From Juglans regia (Eukaryota > Streptophyta > Magnoliopsida > Fagales > Juglandaceae), in NCBI RefSeq assembly GCF_001411555.2, contig NW_023357374.1, positions 273,501 through 337,500 of the forward strand: a stretch of 64,000 nt of DNA. The letters are read 5' to 3'. Below are positions 22,713-34,504 of the stretch, one piece after another. The position numbers and the translations under genes were made by a program. Under the pieces are notes generated by a model that was not told the DNA's origin, ran no database searches, and saw nothing but the letters and a program-made list of their open reading frames with translations. Every line of letters starts with the position of its first letter. Within the stretch, counting starts at the first letter, position 1.

Positions 22713-25300
22713 TGTAACACCTTGCTTAATTAACTTTTGATTAACCCTTAAGTACTCTAGATTAGGCTTTTAATTATAGCTTAATCACTTTCATTAAGGT
22801 TGATAGTGGGATTAGCATTAATGTTGATGTGTTAATGAGCTAAGGATTAGAGAGGCAAGCCCATTACTACTTTTGGTGAGGCTTTTTAGGACTCAAGTAC
22901 ATTCATGGGCCTAGCCCAAAAGAGAGAGAGAAAAAAAAATAAAAAAATCTTGAACCAAGCGCTTAGGAAATGAAGGCTAGTCTTGGTCCAAGTATAGGAA
23001 GACATAAGGCTTTTGGTGTAGATTGGACCCTTGGCCCTTTTCAAGCTCATATGGCCCATAGCCATTTTGGACTCATTTTACCATTCAAAGACCAAAGGCC
23101 CAATACACCATACCATTGGTTTCCTTAAACCCAAATCACACTCAAAGTACCCAAATTAAGTTTTGAAAATTTGCTAAGGCCATTAACCATCATATTTGAG
23201 GTTAGTGCACTTTAAGCTATGCTTTGAAGCTTAATCATGCTTAATCTTTTCTTAAACTTTTTAATTCAAATTTTCTTTAATTAACACTCCATTAAACCAT
23301 GATTAGACCATGTTAATACCCTAGCTAAACCATTCCACATGTCATTAAGAAAAAATGACATAACAAGCCCAAACCATGCTTCAATCGGTTTTGTGCATTG
23401 CCCTTTGTAATGCTTGGACTGTTTTGCCCTTGGGTCCAACATTTTTGTGGTTTATCCTCAAGGGTAATATGGTCCTTAAACACCTTAAGAGACCCTCCAA
23501 AACTCAGTTTAAGCCTTGGACGAAATTGGTTGCACCAACCAACTCAAAGAGCCAAACCGCACCTTGGTCTAGTTTGTGTAGGAACCGATTGGATTGAGTT
23601 TGAACCAGCCGCCTGCCATGGTTTGCACCACCACCCCACACCACCTCCTTCTCCACCCAATCACCAAGAAGTCCCATGACCATCATGAAAGATTTTGACT
23701 CATTTTTGCTGTCCAAAAATATCCAAAACCGAACTGATTTTCTGCCACCACAAAATCACCTTCATCCACCTGTTTTCAAGAATGGTTTGAGGGATCTTCT
23801 GCCATCCAAATGATGCCCCACGACCTGGAGTCATCTACAGGACGCTTGCAGCTACTGTGGTGAGGAAATGATGGTGGTTTATGGCACTATTCCATTCTGC
23901 ACAAGTGACCTAAGCTCATGCAAGCAATCTGGAACTTTTCCAGATTTAAGCACCTCCCACTTCACCCCATCACCAAACACCCAAGCCAACGTCCCTCACC
24001 CCTTGGCCACCTATAAATACTTCCATTCCCTTCTCATTTCACCCACACCACAGCTCCAAGCATCATCTTGAGCCTTGAGAGCATTTCCCCCTCTTAGAGA
24101 TCAAAATAGTGCAAACCGAGTGAGTTTTGGTGAGTTCTTGAGTGTTCTTGTTTAAGGCAGTCTAGAGAGCTTGGAAGGCCACGAAATTTGTAATTTTTCT
24201 TCCGTTTGATCTTAGCTAGCATGTCAAGCTTTGTTTTCAAGTGTTGGTACGAAATTTGGTTGAGTTTTGAGAAGGTTATGATGCTTAATGCAAAACCGGA
24301 TCAATTAAAGGAAGGTTTGAATGATGGAATGTTTTTAATTGGAAGTTTAGCTATGGCATGTCCTAAGCATGATTTGATATGATCTATCAATATCCTAACA
24401 TGATTATGGAAGGTTAAATTTGTGATTAGTAGCATGTTATGAAAGGTTTTAAATCTATCTTGTTTTGATCATCAAGCATGAATCGGTTTTAAGCATATTG
24501 GTGATTAAAGATTTCTTAGCTTTGACTAAGTGTTGGGATGAACTTGATTACTCAAGGATTAGACTTCATAATGTCCCTAAAGATGTTAGTGATCCTTAAT
24601 GATTAAAGAAAATCTCACATGCATGCATTCATAGGGATCTATAGTTGAAAATACACATAGGTATCAACTAGGATGCATGCCTCGGGTTGGGACTAATTGG
24701 AAAAGTTCCAATTTGAATCTTGGAAATCTAAGGGCATAGATAGTTTTAGAATGCTAAAAATATGAATTCCATAAAATTTGGTTAAATTTGGAGTTTTTTT
24801 ACAACTAGTGAAAATTTATGGCCTAAATGGCAATTTTTGAAAGTCTAGGGGTATTTTTGTAAATATCCAATTTTTGAAGCCTTTGATTTTGAACCTATCC
24901 ATAAGAGTATTAATCCTAACTTAGTATACACATGATTTACGCAGCTACGACGCTAATTTCGAATTTCTCTAGAAGTTTGTAAGTTGGCCTCTAACTTACA
25001 CCTTGATAAATTTCTTATGAATTATTAATAAATGCTTTATTTATTCTTCAATTATCATTTTGAGCATAAATTATCATGTTATATGAAATATTGAGTGCAT
25101 ACTTACATAACATATGACATTTTCACCATTTTTGCATATTACATTTATAAATGTTATTTTTACATGAAATTTACTACATATGCACATGTCATGAAAAATA
25201 TTTCTTTTAAAAGCATAGCATGAAAATCATTTTTATCATGACCCCAAAGGCCGGGATAGGGAATTATCCTGGTGGAACTCATTTGTCCACTCTGGAGTGT

Positions 25301-26868
25301 TGATATGAACCCGCGGGAAAGGAATCCCTTGAACCCACAGTCAATTTGAAAACTCCCCAAGAAAGTCAAAATCAAGTCAATGGATGGAGAATCTAGACCC
25401 GATGAGAACTCGTTTCAAGAACCTAGATTATATTAAAATCTAGACCCGTTGAAGAACCCGTCTCAAGAACCCAGATTACAAAGGAGGAACGCCACAAAGG
25501 TTGTGATTTACCTTTGATAAGTTCAAAAGTTCAATTAAGAACAAGAGGAGTAAAACTCAACTCACAATGAATAAATTTATCAAATTTCATAAACTTCATG
25601 AAAATGAGGCTACAAAGAGTATTTAAAGCAAAACCTAATTAAAACCCTAGATAAAATAAAACCCCATCTTCCAAAAATACCCCTGAGTGAACAGTGCCGC
25701 GGCTACAGTACGGCACTACAGTAACTCGGCTACAGTAACCCTAACCCTAGTTCAATAAAATAATAACTTTCCCAACATGCCCTTACATAGGCATAAACCC
25801 AATTATTCTAAGCAAATAAAATAGGTCCTTGAAATTAATTAAATAAGTTGAAAGCCTTCAAGTGTCCAAAGCCTATAAGTCATGTTGTTGCCCTTTCCAT
25901 AACTTATGAAATGAATCAAAGCATAATCTTCATCATTTAAGCCCTTGAACTTGTATTTGGCCCATCTGAAACTTTCAACATATCTTTAAGACTAGGCCCA
26001 CCTTGGTTCTCATCATTCCCCCTCTCCTCAAAAGGATTCGACCTCGAATCTCTACCTTGATCAAAGGGAAAAATGTTAGTAACATAATCATTGATTTCAT
26101 ATGCATTGTCATTAATTTGTTCAAGAATTTGAGAACATCCATCCAAGCTACTCCTGTTGTCAACAGATAAAGACATTAAATCTAAACGAGTAAATAGATT
26201 AAGTCTATAAATAATTTCAAAAGGAAAATATAAAGTGGTAGTATGCATGGTCCTGTTATGTGCAAACTCTATAAATCCATCCATAACCACAAAAATAGAA
26301 TTTCTACTCCTTTCTTTCCTAGGCAGCCCCAAAACAAAGTCCATATATATGTCTACACATGACTCACTAGGAATAGGTAAGGGCGTATGCAACCCATGTG
26401 GCAAAAGTATAAATTTGGCATTTCTGCATGTAATGCACCTGCCACAAATGCGATTGACATATCTTTTCATCTTAGACCAACATAATCGTTCACGCAAAAT
26501 GTCTAAAGTTTTCTTGGCACCAGAATGACTACTCCAATTATATGCAAACACAATGAATGACAAGCAATACTCCCACAAACATTCATGCAACATGTTAATG
26601 AATGACGAATGATACTTCCATAAACGTTCATGCAACACTTCAATGAATGGCAAAAGATACTCCCACAAACATTCATGCAACACATCAATGAATGACAATT
26701 GATACTTCCACAAACGTTCATGCAACACGTCTTTGAAAGGCAAATGATATTCCCACAAACGTTCATGCAATACAACAAAAGTCTTCCTTACACCATGGTT
26801 ACCCAACAAACCACCATGTCCATCACACACAAGCAACTTACGCATAAACTTAGAACAGTCAACAGGCT
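25301..26868 (-). mobile_element. fragment D of a CRM-like gypsy element (LTR plus rearranged integrase)
   Basis: On the minus strand the LTR ends GCGGGTTCATATCA at 25301. This is like the CRM-like A/B ends GGAGTTCATATCA but clearly a different subfamily. Upstream, at 25937-26868, lies the end of an integrase frame. The other end of the fragment is abrupt near 26868, with no LTR, and no target duplication is seen, so this is a truncated or recombined piece. The LTR part (about 25301-25936) holds CGGCTACAGTA-type short repeats near 25690-25740. Confidence 0.82.
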
Positions 26869-26911
26869 TCGAATGAGTTCTTTTTAAAGAATGCCGGAGA
26901 GAAGTCAACAT
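25937..26911 (-). pseudogene. scrambled integrase C-terminal frame of fragment D
   Basis: The 324-codon frame starts in surrounding LTR sequence, so its first 15 or so residues are not native. It contains LLGNHGVRKTFVVLHERLW, then five 15-residue repeats, then the zinc-finger part [23 protein letters not shown] and VFVVMD. The text jumps from VFVVMDGF directly to IEFAHNRTMHTTTLYFPFEI, so the core segment with the second Asp and the Glu is lost. The tail ends DQGRDSRSNPFEERGNDENQ, as in the A/B family. It is open but cannot be an active integrase. Confidence 0.85.
26540..26770 (-). repeat. 45-bp tandem repeat, five units, in the D integrase frame
   Basis: Each unit encodes 15 residues of the pattern VLHERLWEYHLPFID, with variants such as MLHECLWEYCLSFIV. 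In DNA the plus-strand unit is about AATGAATGACAATTGATAC, then TTCCACAAACGTTCATGCAAC. Units alternate slightly (R/C and E/K at fixed places), which suggests a higher-order duplication. The stretch WEY-LPFIE-FAYN resembles the [13 protein letters not shown] part of the integrase core. Confidence 0.93.
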
Positions 26912-27788
26912 GTTATGACACCTAACGCTAGTGGGTGTACACGTTATAATTTTTATGATGTTATGTCATTTACCAATGCATTGAGAACAAGTCTATAGAC
27001 AGCGTAGTTTCGTATATACTACGGTCACTAGCGTTAGGTGCATATGGGGAACTGTGACATTACCACACGTCATGTTATTAAGATATTGATGTAAGTCTTT
27101 GATGATGAAAGTTTATGAGGAAATTTTATGAAGAAGTTATGTCTTTTAAAAAATGGTGACGAAATTACTTACTGAGTAAAAACCCGTGTCTCCATATTTT
27201 TAAGAAATGTTGAGGAATCTGCATGGGAGACATGCATACTGATTTTCTGCATCTCATGCATTTCATATTTATCATTTTTTATAATTGATTTATCTTTATG
27301 TCAGTTAGTTGTTTAACTTACTGAGATTTCGAGTAAATCTCACCCTTTTATGGGACCACTATCATTCCAATCAGAATGATAGAAGTTGTGTCAGGAATCG
27401 ACCAGGACGAGATTGATGGAGCTCTGGGTTCGCATGATTGAGGAGGAGTCGGATCTGGAGAAGAAGCTGGACTTAATTTTGGTGTTCATAGCCCAAGTCC
27501 TTTATGTTTTAGATCGCATTAAGAGAATGATTTGACTTTGTATATAAGTCTATGCTACTTTAGTATTTCGAACATGATGATTATCTAATGAAGTTGGGAT
27601 GTTTTAGTTATTCTGGCATATTTTTCACCTTAACCTTTTATTTCCGCTGCAATTATTGCATACTGCTAGTTGCATACTAGGATACATTGCATATTAACTG
27701 TCATGAACATGGGTATGTAACCTTGTGCTGCATGTCTCGAAGCTCTAAGTCTTCGTTCCATCCTAAGCGGGGGATTGGGGGCATCACA

Positions 27789-29426
27789 GAAAGCTTGGAG
27801 CTGAGGTGTGGAGGAAATGAGGGGATGAAGGGGCCTTTTATAGGCAGCCAAAGGGAGGGGACGTTAGCCTTGGTACAAAGTGATTGGTGGAAGGTGGTGT
27901 AAGAAGCTAAAATTTTCAGATTTGCACTTCATCACTTGTGTCATCTTGTGCAGACCAAAACAGTGTCCTAAACCACCATGATTTCACTTCTAGAGTAGAT
28001 ACATTACTCCTATGGGGGCTAGTCAAGTCGTGGTGTAGAAGAAATAGAAGGAAAGCCAATAAAACCAACCATGGGGCTGACAGGTTCAAAGTGATTTTCT
28101 TTGGACAGTTTTGCTCATTGTCTTGACTCATCCTTTTGACTCATCATCATGACTGATTTTTGCAGGTGCAAGGTCACTTCTTGAAGGATTTGTCTGGTGG
28201 TATAAGGTGAAGTGTTGACTGCCAAGTGATCATGGAGGTGTAGTTTGAAAAAAGATGATGCAATGGAGGAGAGTGGCTGTTGAAATTTTCAAATTGCCTT
28301 CATCAATTTGTGTCCTCTTGTGTAGGGGGAATAGTGGCCTGAAACCACCATGATTTCTTTCTTATTGTGGCTACAATGGTCCTACAGTAATGGCCAGGTC
28401 GTGGGGCATGGCGACAAAAAGTTTCTTATGCTAACTTCCTATGCTAACCGGCGGCTTCAAGTGGCTTCTATTTGGCATATTTGAGCTTATGTTTTTGGAT
28501 GGTTTTGGGGGGGAAAATATGAGTCAAGTTTCTTATGATGGTCATGGGGCCCCTTGGGGATTAGGTGGTGAAGGAGGTGGCATGGGGTGGTGACTCAACC
28601 ATGGCAGATGATTGGTTAAATTCCAACCCAATCGGTTCCTACACAAACTAGACCAAGGTGCACTCGGGTTGGTCATTTGAGTTGGTTTGTGTAACCGATT
28701 TCGTCCAAGGCTCAAACTACGTTTGAAGGGGTCTCATGAGGTGTTTAAGGACCATATTACCCTTAGGGACAAACCACAAAAATGGTGGGTCTAAGGGCAA
28801 AACAATCCAAACATACAAAGGACAATACCCAAAGCCGATTCATTCATGGTTTGGATTTGATATGTCATTTTCCTTAATGACATGTGGGGGGTTTAGCTAG
28901 GGTATTAGCAAGATCTAATTATGATGTAATGAAGTAATAATTCAAAAAAATCCAAATTAAAAGGTTTAAGAAAAGATTAAACAAAATTAAGCTTTAAAGC
29001 ATGGCTTAAAGTTTACTAACTTCAAGTATGATAGTTAATGGTCTTAGCCAACTTTTAAAACTTAATTTGGGTACTTAGGGTATGATTTGGGCTTAAGGAA
29101 ACCAATGGTATGGTGTGATGGGCTTTCAAGTTGAATAGTAAAATAAACTCAAATATGGCTTTGGGTCTTGTGTGCTTAAGAGGGCCAAGTGTGTGGGTTC
29201 ATAGCTCAAGGGCTCTTGGGCTAGGCCCATGAATGCTCTAAGGTCCTAAAAGCCTTACTAAATTCACTAATGTGCTTGCTTTTCTAATCATTAGCTTAAT
29301 GGTACTAAGTGTCAAGAGTAAGGCTAACCTCACTATCAACCTTAGTGTAAGTAATAACCCAAAATTAAAAGTGTAATCTAAAATGCTTAAGGGTTGATCA
29401 AATGGTTAATTAAACGGGGTGTTACA
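27789..29426 (-). repeat. 5' LTR of element C, outer part
   Basis: On the minus strand it starts TGTAACACCCCGTTTAATTA at 29426 and runs to 27789, where the solo LTR interrupts it. It matches 22713-24060 of the solo LTR as an inverted copy (shared CTATAAAAGG-type box near 27840, CCAATCGGTTCCTACACAAA near 28630). The flank beyond 29426 is TAAGT; a partner duplication cannot be found because the other end of C is lost. Confidence 0.88.
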
Positions 29427-31384
29427 TAAGTGTGGTCCCCAATTCCTTGATAAAGAGCCTGCTGAGGATCCGAGGTGCCAAGGATGCTAGCCGATTGGAA
29501 ACACCCCAGTTGTTCTTGTCGAGCCTAGGCACGTAATCATGGATCAAGTACATGGTAAATGGTAAGTGAAATAAGTCGCAGTAAAATGAGTAAAGGATTA
29601 GTCAAAGGATAATACTATTTGAACTAGAGATTTATACCAATAAGAAATTTATCCATTAATAATAGTAATATTCACATGTCATTGTCACTTCTTTCCAAAT
29701 AATATTATACATCGTCAGTAGTTCATCACTTACGTCTAAATACAATGAACCAAATATGGTTTATTGCCAAATTAAAATATACAAATAACTAATATTAGAG
29801 ACATGCCTCCATATCTACAACTCAGGCAACATGGGCCCTTCCTCAGGAAACTCTGCTTGGGCTGCATCTGCATCAAGATCTATGACTTCGGTAAATGAAA
29901 CCACAGGTGGGACCACCATAGTGAGACTTCTAAGATAAAACCACCCTCTTATCAAATCACATAAAATCCATCATATCTCATCATATAAGTACCAACGGGG
30001 GATAATAACGATAAGCATTATTTTCGTCTGGTTAGAGAGAGAACATCTAATATCTCTCTAGAAAACTCTCCTACAGCCGATTCAAACCTAAGGGGGGTGG
30101 AAGCTTCGGCTCCTCCCCCATCCCTCTCCCCCCTCCTCCTCTCAGCCCTCTCAGTCCTCTACCAGTCTCCTTTTTTTGGTTTTTTTGTGTTTTTAGGCAA
30201 AATAAAGGAAAGGTGTTGGCTGGAGACTTTTCAGAGGTCGGAGGACTACAAGCGCCCCACCGGGGGAATCAGAGGTTGTCGATCTGTTAGTTTATCGAGC
30301 ACTTTGTCCAATGGAGCAGAGCGTCTCCTGCACGCGCAAACTGAAGCTTGCGCAAGGATGCCACGCGCCACCGTGAGGAAATACTTTCTGGTGCCTCCGG
30401 CTCCAACACCTCCAGCTCTTTCACGATCATCTACCCGACTCCTTCCCCAACCGGCGCGTGTTTCGCACACGCCCCTGCAGCCTCTTTGTTGTTTTGTATT
30501 TTCGGCTTTTGCAGTGTTTTACCATTCTATTTTATTTTCTATATTGTCTTTACTTTTGAGAAAAATAAAAATAAAAAAATATTGTCCCTTTGGACCTTAG
30601 TCTGAAGGGGGGTCCCCACCTCTGCTTAGTCGGTGATTTGGTGGGGTTTGGTTGCTCTCTACTCCGCTTAGTCGAAATAAGGGGGTCTTGTTACCTCTGT
30701 TGTGAACAGAGTTGTGCTATCTCTTAGACCTAGGTCTTTAGAGATCTATCGTTTGGATTAGACTATGTTAGTCACGGAAGTGTGTTGGTAAGTTATTAAC
30801 GTTTGTAATTGCCAACTTGGTATGTCCTCTATTCATGGAAATGTGCTCCATTTATTAAAAAAAAAAAAAAGTACCAACAAGGAATAACTCCACCGTTCAA
30901 CGCGGGGAATCACTCTACCTGGCCAACATGCAAGTTATAATTCACCAAATTCAAACCATCCAACATAGGGAGTCACTCAACCTGGTTAACACACACACGA
31001 GGACACCATGCATGATCAGTCCGAGGACTCTCTCTACCCATGTTATCAATTGAGGCCAATACGAAGATGTTCCACTCCAATCATCATGGGTAATCTCTCT
31101 ACCAACATGAAACTCGTGGTAATGTACCATAGGAATGGCGCCGGGACTCCTCAACTCATCAATGATTATAGACATACGATAAGACTCAATACTTAGAAAT
31201 CACATCGTCATCAATTTACAAAGTTCAAAACTCATAATCTCAAAGTCACAGTGAAAAAATAACCAATAAACATAAGGAAGAAGACTATATTTTCATGTAA
31301 GAAAGGGGGTGAGTTAAAGAATATGCAAACTCTAAACTTACAACATACTTACTAACATGAAAATATGCAAGCTCTCTAAGCTCA
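29427..31384. other. degenerate gypsy LTR-like sequence around a retroposon
   Basis: No gene is seen. Blocks such as CACCGTTCAACGCGGGGAAT (30890) and CACTCTACCTGG (30912) and the GGGGGTGAGTT near 31305 resemble the repeats and border text of the other Tekay-type LTRs in the window. A poly-A retroposon splits it at 30006-30870. The stretch leads into RT/RNase H coding at 31385. The exact ends are not visible. Confidence 0.5.
30006..30870 (+). mobile_element. non-LTR retroposon with poly-A tail (LINE-derived or processed transcript)
   Basis: The segment ends in a run of 14 A at 30857-30870. The target is repeated on both sides: AAGTACCAACGGGGGATAA at 29987-30005 and AAGTACCAACAAGGAATAA at 30869-30887, 16 of 19 bases equal. 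That is the hallmark of LINE-driven insertion. The inside starts with a CT-rich leader and an open frame (30097-30600) that shows no known domain. There is no RT or endonuclease, so it is either an internally deleted LINE or a retroposed transcript. Confidence 0.65.
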
Positions 31385-32060
31385 ACAAGTGTGAGTTTTG
31401 TTAAAGGAAGTTAAGTTCCTTGGTCACGTGATATCCTAGGAAGGAGTCACAATAGACTCGAGTAAGATCGAGGCAGTCATGGATTGGCTGCGTCCTACTA
31501 TGGTACATGAGGTTAGGAGTTTCTTGAGTTTAGCTGGTTATTACAAGAGATTCTTGAAAGGAAATTCCAAATTATCAAGTTCTCTCACAATGTTGACTAG
31601 GAAGAACACCAAATTCATTTGGATCAACAAGTGTAGCACAACTTTTGGTTATTACAGGAGATTGATGAAAGGATATTCCAAATTATCAAGTTCTCTCGCA
31701 GTGTTGACTAGAAAAACACCAAATTCATTTGGATCAACAAGTGTAGCACAACTTTGAAGAACTAAAGAGAAGGTTAACCACAGCCCCTATGTTAGCATTA
31801 CCAGAGCCCCAAAAACCATTCATGGTATATAGTGGTGCATCAAAATATGGACAAGGATGTGTCCCAATGCAAGAAGGAACGGTAGTGGCTTATGCATCTA
31901 GGCAATTGAAGGACTGCGAGAAGAGCTACCCCCACTCACGATATGAAGTTAGTAGTCATGGTGTGTGCCTTGAAGATTTGGCTACATTACTTGTATTGAG
32001 AGCCGTGTGAAGTATACACGGATCATAAGAGTTTGAGGCATCTCTTCACCCAGAAGACTT
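31385..32060 (+). pseudogene. gypsy RT end and RNase H (fragment H)
   Basis: The plus-strand text reads KEVKFLGHVIS, then IEAVMDWLRPTMVHEVRSFL and SLAGYYKRFLKG, the end of a gypsy RT. RNase H follows in the frame at 31789 (MVYSGASKYGQGCVPMQEG, VVAYASRQLKD) and ends YTDHKSLRHLFTQK near 32056. The usual catalytic D-A-S is S-G-A-S here. A 111-bp duplication and frame changes break it. Nothing of the integrase follows; a tandem repeat begins directly. Confidence 0.85.
31536..31756 (+). repeat. 111-bp tandem duplication in gypsy coding sequence
   Basis: Two units start GGTTATTACAAGAGATT at 31536 and GGTTATTACAGGAGATT at 31647, exactly 111 bases (37 codons) apart. Each ends at AGCACAACTTT. The second unit has lost one base in the AGAAAAACACC part, which shifts the frame. 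Differences between the units show that the duplication is not recent. Confidence 0.93.
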
Positions 32061-32690
32061 TGGAAGAGCAAAGTAGGAAAATTATAATTGACTCCATTTG
32101 GTATGGGGATGGGGGAATATAAACTATTATAGGCCATGGCTCTACTGTAGGAAGCCTCCGAGTAAAAAAACCCCGACGTTGAACATTTACAAATTCTCTT
32201 AATAATTTTGCAACTTTGGAACAACAAAGTGGCACAAATATGACCGACACTATTTGGCCCAGGGACTGGGTATACATATCATTAGGCCATGCTAGTAAGC
32301 ATAGGAATCAGTCGAGCATCCAAAGTACTACCTCATAAGCTTGCAATCTTGCTTACATTAGGTTAGCAACTTTGGAGGAGCAAAGTGGCATGCATAAATG
32401 TGACCAACTTGGTGTAAGCCGAGGACAAGACACACATACTTTTAGGTCATGGTAGTACTATAGGAATCGCCCAAGCGAAAGACTCAACCCTCAAATGTGT
32501 CCAACATTGCTCTCAATAGGTTTGTAAGTTTGGCAGTGCCGAGTGGCACAAATGTGATGGACTCTGTATGGGCCAGAGATGGGCAGTACATAGAGAGCAA
32601 TACAACCTCTACACTGGTATAAAAGGAGAAATGAAGACCCTGGAAGTGGATAAGAACCATTTCTCTTTTGTAACCCAAAAACCTCTTCTT
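32061..32690 (+). repeat. 156-bp diverged tandem repeat, four units, followed by a TATA box
   Basis: The anchor TTTGGAAGAGCAAAGTGGCA recurs in variant form at about 32061, 32217, 32373 and 32531, giving spacings of 156, 156 and 158 bases. Each unit continues with a GTGACCGACTC-ATTTGG motif, a GGGATGGG block and a TTAGGCCATG-TAGGAATC block. The last unit runs into TATAAAAGG at 32618-32626. A plausible reading is the repeated U3 region of an LTR promoter; no gene is encoded. Confidence 0.85.
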
Positions 32691-34065
32691 CTCTAACTTT
32701 AGCACCAGAGAAGTCCCGACTGGGCTTCCCAACATGGTGTGCTTCGATTTGCAATTGTTTGGGATCACTCAGCCTCAAAGCATTTCATGAACAAGAATAA
32801 GTGTGTAAACGAACTAAGTTTGAAAGTGTACTGAGTGATCCAAGCTTTTTCGTTTAATCTTTTTTCAAGCATGCGTCGAGCTCGAACTAACCGATGAGTT
32901 ATATTTCATGTTCAGGAACGACTTGTTTATTATTCGAGCGAGTTCAAGCTTTTTCACGAGTTCAGTCATTTTGACAAAATAAACTATTTATATTATATCT
33001 TATAGCGTTATTTACAAATGTTGATAAAAAAGTTTAGACTTTTTGTCAATACCTTTATACAGTTTATATGTAAATATATATTAGTATTTGTATGTACAAT
33101 GATTTAAGCAACGTGTTTAATTATTAATAACAATTTTTCTTCTCGTCTTTTTAAATATTTAGGATATTCTCATTATAAACATATAAATAATATTATAAAA
33201 ATATTAAATACAAAATTATTCAAGTTTATAGGAACTTTTATACTAGCTATCTTTATATGAGTCATCTATTTAATTATATAAAAGCCAAGTTAAAACTTGT
33301 TTACTTGGCATTTGTCCTGTATAAATCGGCTTAAAACCGTTTATTTGCATCAAACTGAAAAATGGGGCAAGAACAAAAAACTGTTTATTTGAACCGTATT
33401 TCAACCGTATATTTTTCCCGTTAAAAACTGTGTTTACTTCCTTGCAACGTTTCAGCCAAAACTGGAAGCATTGCAATGTTTTCTTCCTTGCAACGTTTCA
33501 TGCTTCATTGATACAAAATGGACCTAATTTTTGGCTTTTAAAACTACAGCAAAACTATCTGAAAGCCATGCCGACGGAATTCTCTTGATCATCATTTCTT
33601 TTTGTCCTTCAAACAAGCCGCTAGAACTTGCATTTTATCCAAGCGTTAGCATCATATATGGCGTGAAACAAATAACATAAACTTTGATGAGAAGTTATTT
33701 GTTGGAGTTGGTGAATCCCATGAAAGTCAAAAAAAACTCAAAGGCAGATTTTCATAGATTTTGCAAGATAATGGATGGAGAACTATCAAGAAGCTAACGT
33801 AAATAAGTTTCGACTCTCATATCAGGTCTTCATTAGTGATGGGTTTTGAATTTCACACGTCCAAACGGTTCCTCCTCTATATATCTTCCCTTCTTCCAAC
33901 TCCCCAAAACATAGTCCCTATTTCCAGAAATCAGATAAAGCACTCGATAGAGCCTTACACAAAAAAATCGAGAAACCCAACAAGGCCACCGTAGCAATCT
34001 CTCTTCAAACCGAAACACTTACCTCGCCACTGTCGGGAGACACCCATAAGGCGCTGAAGGTGAGT
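32691..34065. other. AT-rich intergenic sequence, no gene recognised
   Basis: No coding frame with a recognisable domain is present. The part at 32770-33280 is AT-rich. Near 33420-33500 the text CTTCCTTGCAACGTTTCA is repeated twice, about 55 bases apart. At 33873 a CTATATAT box precedes a pyrimidine-rich stretch, and CTGAAGGTGAGT at about 34054 looks like a splice donor. This may be the promoter and first exon of a transcribed locus interrupted by the Reina element. Confidence 0.5.
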
Positions 34066-34070
34066 TTTCC

Positions 34071-34504
34071 TGTCAAGTTCAAGTGTAAGAAGAAAAGGAT
34101 TAGTTCGAGGAAATCCACAACCTCCAAGGCTTACTGACTGCAACTGTTTTCATATCCTTTCTCATTAACATGAAAGACTTAAATACAACTGGAAAATAAC
34201 AAAATAACGGATTACAAGGACTCAATCCATAAAAATAGCATAACTATGTTGATATTCAGCAACCCAACTACGTTGATACTCAGCTAACAACCCAACCTGA
34301 AGACCTATTCTTAAGCCAAGATACTTGACGGTGAACCAACAGATTAAGAACAAGTCTTATTCTGATGTCCACGTACATTTATTGGACCCAACTAAACAGA
34401 CTTGAGTGGACTTAATTTCTACTGGACTACATAATAATAAACCATGATAATAAACCAATTGGGCCTTTTGTGCAAACCATGACCCAGCCCATACGCACAT
34501 GACA
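34071..34504 (-). repeat. 3' LTR of element E
   Basis: It has TGTCATGTGCG at its start (34504, minus strand) and GAACTTGACA at its end (34071), 434 bp. It is about 14 bp longer than the 5' LTR, mainly through an insertion near 34443-34458. The end of the polyprotein frame reads into it, to 34357. Confidence 0.95.

Larger units (their letters stand above)
22713..27788 (+). mobile_element. Tekay-type solo LTR inserted in the inverted LTR of element C
   Basis: It starts TGTAACACCTTGC and ends GGGCATCACA (TGT...ACA). The duplicated target GAAAG lies at 22708-22712 and 27789-27793. Both the borders and the interior match the LTR of C, in opposite orientation, so one family member jumped into another and was later reduced to a solo LTR. 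Without the D fragment at 25301-26868 it is about 3.5 kb. Around the D insert about 48 bp of LTR are missing relative to C. A CTATAAATAC motif at about 24011 is a likely TATA box of the LTR promoter. Confidence 0.92.

Noticed and set aside
25728..25748. AACCCTAACCCTAG as an interstitial telomere repeat
   Set aside because: Only about two units are present, within the D-type LTR; chance or LTR sequence is enough.
30097..30600. 167-codon frame in the retroposon as a gene
   Set aside because: It has no known domain, is Ser/Pro/Leu-rich from CT-rich DNA, and an overlapping open frame exists on the other strand.
32484..32778. Overlapping minus-strand frames of about 95 codons
   Set aside because: They lie across the 156-bp repeats, two frames are open at once, and neither shows conserved motifs.
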